DNA of 64,000 bases from Flavobacterium sp. M31R6. GTDB taxonomy: Bacteria > Bacteroidota > Bacteroidia > Flavobacteriales > Flavobacteriaceae. The DNA lies in the NCBI RefSeq assembly GCF_013284035.1, contig NZ_CP054141.1:434001-498000 (forward strand). The letters run 5' to 3'. The position numbers were made by a program, and so were the translations under genes. The notes under the pieces were generated by a model that was not told the origin of the DNA, did no database searches, and worked only from the letters and a program-made list of their open reading frames with translations. Below, in pieces: positions 62,851-64,000 of this stretch; position 1 is the stretch's first letter; each line of letters opens with the position of its first letter.

Positions 62851-63927
62851 TTGAAAGTTGTCCATATAATTGAAGCATTAGGAGGAGGCGTTTATACTTA
62901 TTTCAAAGACTTGTCCTTTTATTTTGGAGATGATGAAGTAGTAAAAGACCTATCTACTACCATTATCTATAGTGGAAATCGTAAAGAAATCGATCCTGAA
63001 AAAATTGAATATGAATTTTCAAAAGGGGTGTCGTTGATAAAAATAAATATGGTTCGCGATTTTTCACCAATTCAAGATTTTAAATCCATTCTTCATTTAC
63101 GAAAAGAACTTCAAAAATTAAATCCGGATGTCATTCATCTTCACTCTTCAAAAGCTGGTGTTCTAGGAAGGATTGCTTGTTTTTTACTGTTCAAAAGAAT
63201 ACAACTATTTTACACCCCACATGGTTACTCTTTCCTTAGAACAGACATTTCAAATTTGACAAAAAAAACATATTGGTTCATTGAAAAAAGTTTTCAGCAA
63301 TTATTTGGCGGTATAACAATTGCCTGTGGAGACACGGAATATGAAATCGCCAAAAAAATTGGAAAATCAATGTTGATTCGCAACGGTATCAATATTGATG
63401 AAGTTAGTCGCCAATCCGTAAAACCCAAAAATCAAACCTTAACAATTGGGATTGTCGCCAGAATTACTACTGCCAGAAACCCAGAACTATTCAACACGAT
63501 TGCGTTGCGTTTTCCTGATTTTAATTTTGTTTGGATAGGAGACGGTGAATTAAATTCAACATTAACAGCACCCAATATAAAAATTACAGGTTGGTTCATG
63601 GATAGAAATGAAGCGTTGAAAGAACTCAGTGTCATAGATATTTATATTCAAACCTCTCTTTGGGAAGGAATGCCTATCGCCGTTTTGGAAGCAATGGCTA
63701 TGAAAAAACCGATTTTGGCAACCAATATTATAGGCAACAAAGACATCGTTGTTCACAATGAAACAGGCTTTCTTTTTAATGAAATTGAGGAACTTGATGA
63801 CTATTTGCAACTGTTAAAAGACGACAAAATTAGGAATCAATTTGGCGATAATGCCTTAAAAAGATGTAATGATTTATTTGATAAAAACAAAAATTTTAAA
63901 GCTCTTGCTGCTCTTTATCAGCAATAA
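62851..63927 (+). CDS. Glycosyltransferase family 4 (358 aa), TTG start
   Basis: GT-B sugar transferase. N-terminal IIEALGGGVYTYFKDL (the glycine-rich loop), DVIHLHSSKAGVLGR, then FYTPHGYSFLR and, in the donor domain, WEGMPIAVLEAMAMKKPIL with the E-x7-E motif. The start is TTG at 62851-62853; no ATG upstream in frame lies close, and the sequence LKVVHIIEALGGG is a typical family start. It is the first plus-strand gene after the divergent promoter region. Donor and acceptor unknown. Confidence 0.92.
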   Translation: MKVVHIIEALGGGVYTYFKDLSFYFGDDEVVKDLSTTIIYSGNRKEIDPEKIEYEFSKGVSLIKINMVRDFSPIQDFKSILHLRKELQKLNPDVIHLHSSKAGVLGRIACFLLFKRIQLFYTPHGYSFLRTDISNLTKKTYWFIEKSFQQLFGGITIACGDTEYEIAKKIGKSMLIRNGINIDEVSRQSVKPKNQTLTIGIVARITTARNPELFNTIALRFPDFNFVWIGDGELNSTLTAPNIKITGWFMDRNEALKELSVIDIYIQTSLWEGMPIAVLEAMAMKKPILATNIIGNKDIVVHNETGFLFNEIEELDDYLQLLKDDKIRNQFGDNALKRCNDLFDKNKNFKALAALYQQ

Positions 63928-64000
63928 CTTTTTGCTGTAACCAATGGCTGCCAAAAACAGCCATCCACAATCCGCTAAAAGCGATACCGTCAAAACGCAA
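63896..64000 (-). CDS. Possible 3' end of a minus-strand gene running off the right edge
   Basis: An open frame enters from the right edge and stops at 63896-63898, giving 34 residues that end with WMAVFGSHWLQQKVIADKE and a few more. It overlaps the end of the GT4 gene by about 32 bases. The residues look protein-like (a hydrophobic stretch, then a charged tail), but with so few codons the call is weak. Confidence 0.4.
   Translation of the reverse strand: MRFDGIAFSGLWMAVFGSHWLQQKVIADKEQQEL

Overview
The window looks like a chromosomal segment of a Flavobacterium-like member of the Bacteroidota. The evidence is AT-rich DNA, Bacteroidota-type -7 boxes (TAnnTTTG) ahead of most transcription units, type IX secretion (T9SS) C-terminal sorting domains, an SprE/PorW-like gliding/T9SS lipoprotein, and several Bacteroidota-restricted families (DUF2480, DUF3078, DUF4292, DUF5687, DUF6341, DUF6427). 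No rRNA, tRNA, CRISPR array or conventional insertion sequence was seen.

Layout. 1-12.4 kb: a left-truncated subtilase (minus), then two giant secreted leucine-rich-repeat (LRR) proteins. The first is coupled to a small lipoprotein, and both share a near-copy of the same promoter/leader. 12.5-14.8 kb: a purine-type permease and a metallo-beta-lactamase-fold hydrolase. 15.0-25.7 kb: an extended SUF iron-sulfur assembly cluster (sufA, sufB, sufC, sufD, sufS, sufE, a SufT-like DUF59 gene, DUF2480, DUF3078). It is interrupted by a flavodoxin-fold gene, an antisense serine hydrolase, a small exported protein, and a GxxExxY-nuclease cassette bounded by a perfect 28-bp inverted repeat. 25.8-37.4 kb (minus): hflX, a Bax-inhibitor-like membrane protein, two tandem EnvC-like proteins, a DUF4292 lipoprotein, TPR proteins, a sugar nucleotidyltransferase, dut and a flippase, mostly envelope functions. 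37.5-47.3 kb (minus): a GNAT gene, a six-unit hairpin array, then the complete F1Fo ATP synthase set read from sprE and a bactofilin through atpZ, an AtpI-like gene and atpB-E-F-H-A to atpG. 47.4-49.6 kb: an ABC exporter pair. 49.7-56.6 kb: a ferredoxin reductase-like protein, a GT9/DUF4254 pair, upp, DUF6427, DUF6341 and purD. 56.7-64 kb: an exopolysaccharide/O-antigen locus (CapK-like adenylate-forming protein, wecB-like epimerase, glycosyltransferases, initiating glycosyl-phosphotransferase, UDP-glucuronate decarboxylase) running off the right edge.

How parts work together. The suf genes form one Fe-S assembly pathway: SufS/SufE mobilise sulfur, SufBCD is the scaffold, and SufA/SufT are carriers or maturation factors. 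sprE is needed for T9SS function in related gliding bacteria, and the two LRR proteins carry the T9SS sorting domain, so secretion machinery and likely substrates are both present. Most intergenic gaps hold terminators, -7 boxes or short-period palindromic repeats.

Most unusual features: (1) the array of six ~40-bp hairpin units at 38108-38344, with a 7-base core invariant in every unit and stems that differ in sequence but still pair; (2) the nuclease cassette in the suf cluster; (3) a two-copy intergenic element with conserved ends and an exchangeable central hairpin (27108 and 35834); (4) the duplicated LRR system with its conserved leader. Coordinates of short sites were counted by hand and may be off by a base or so.
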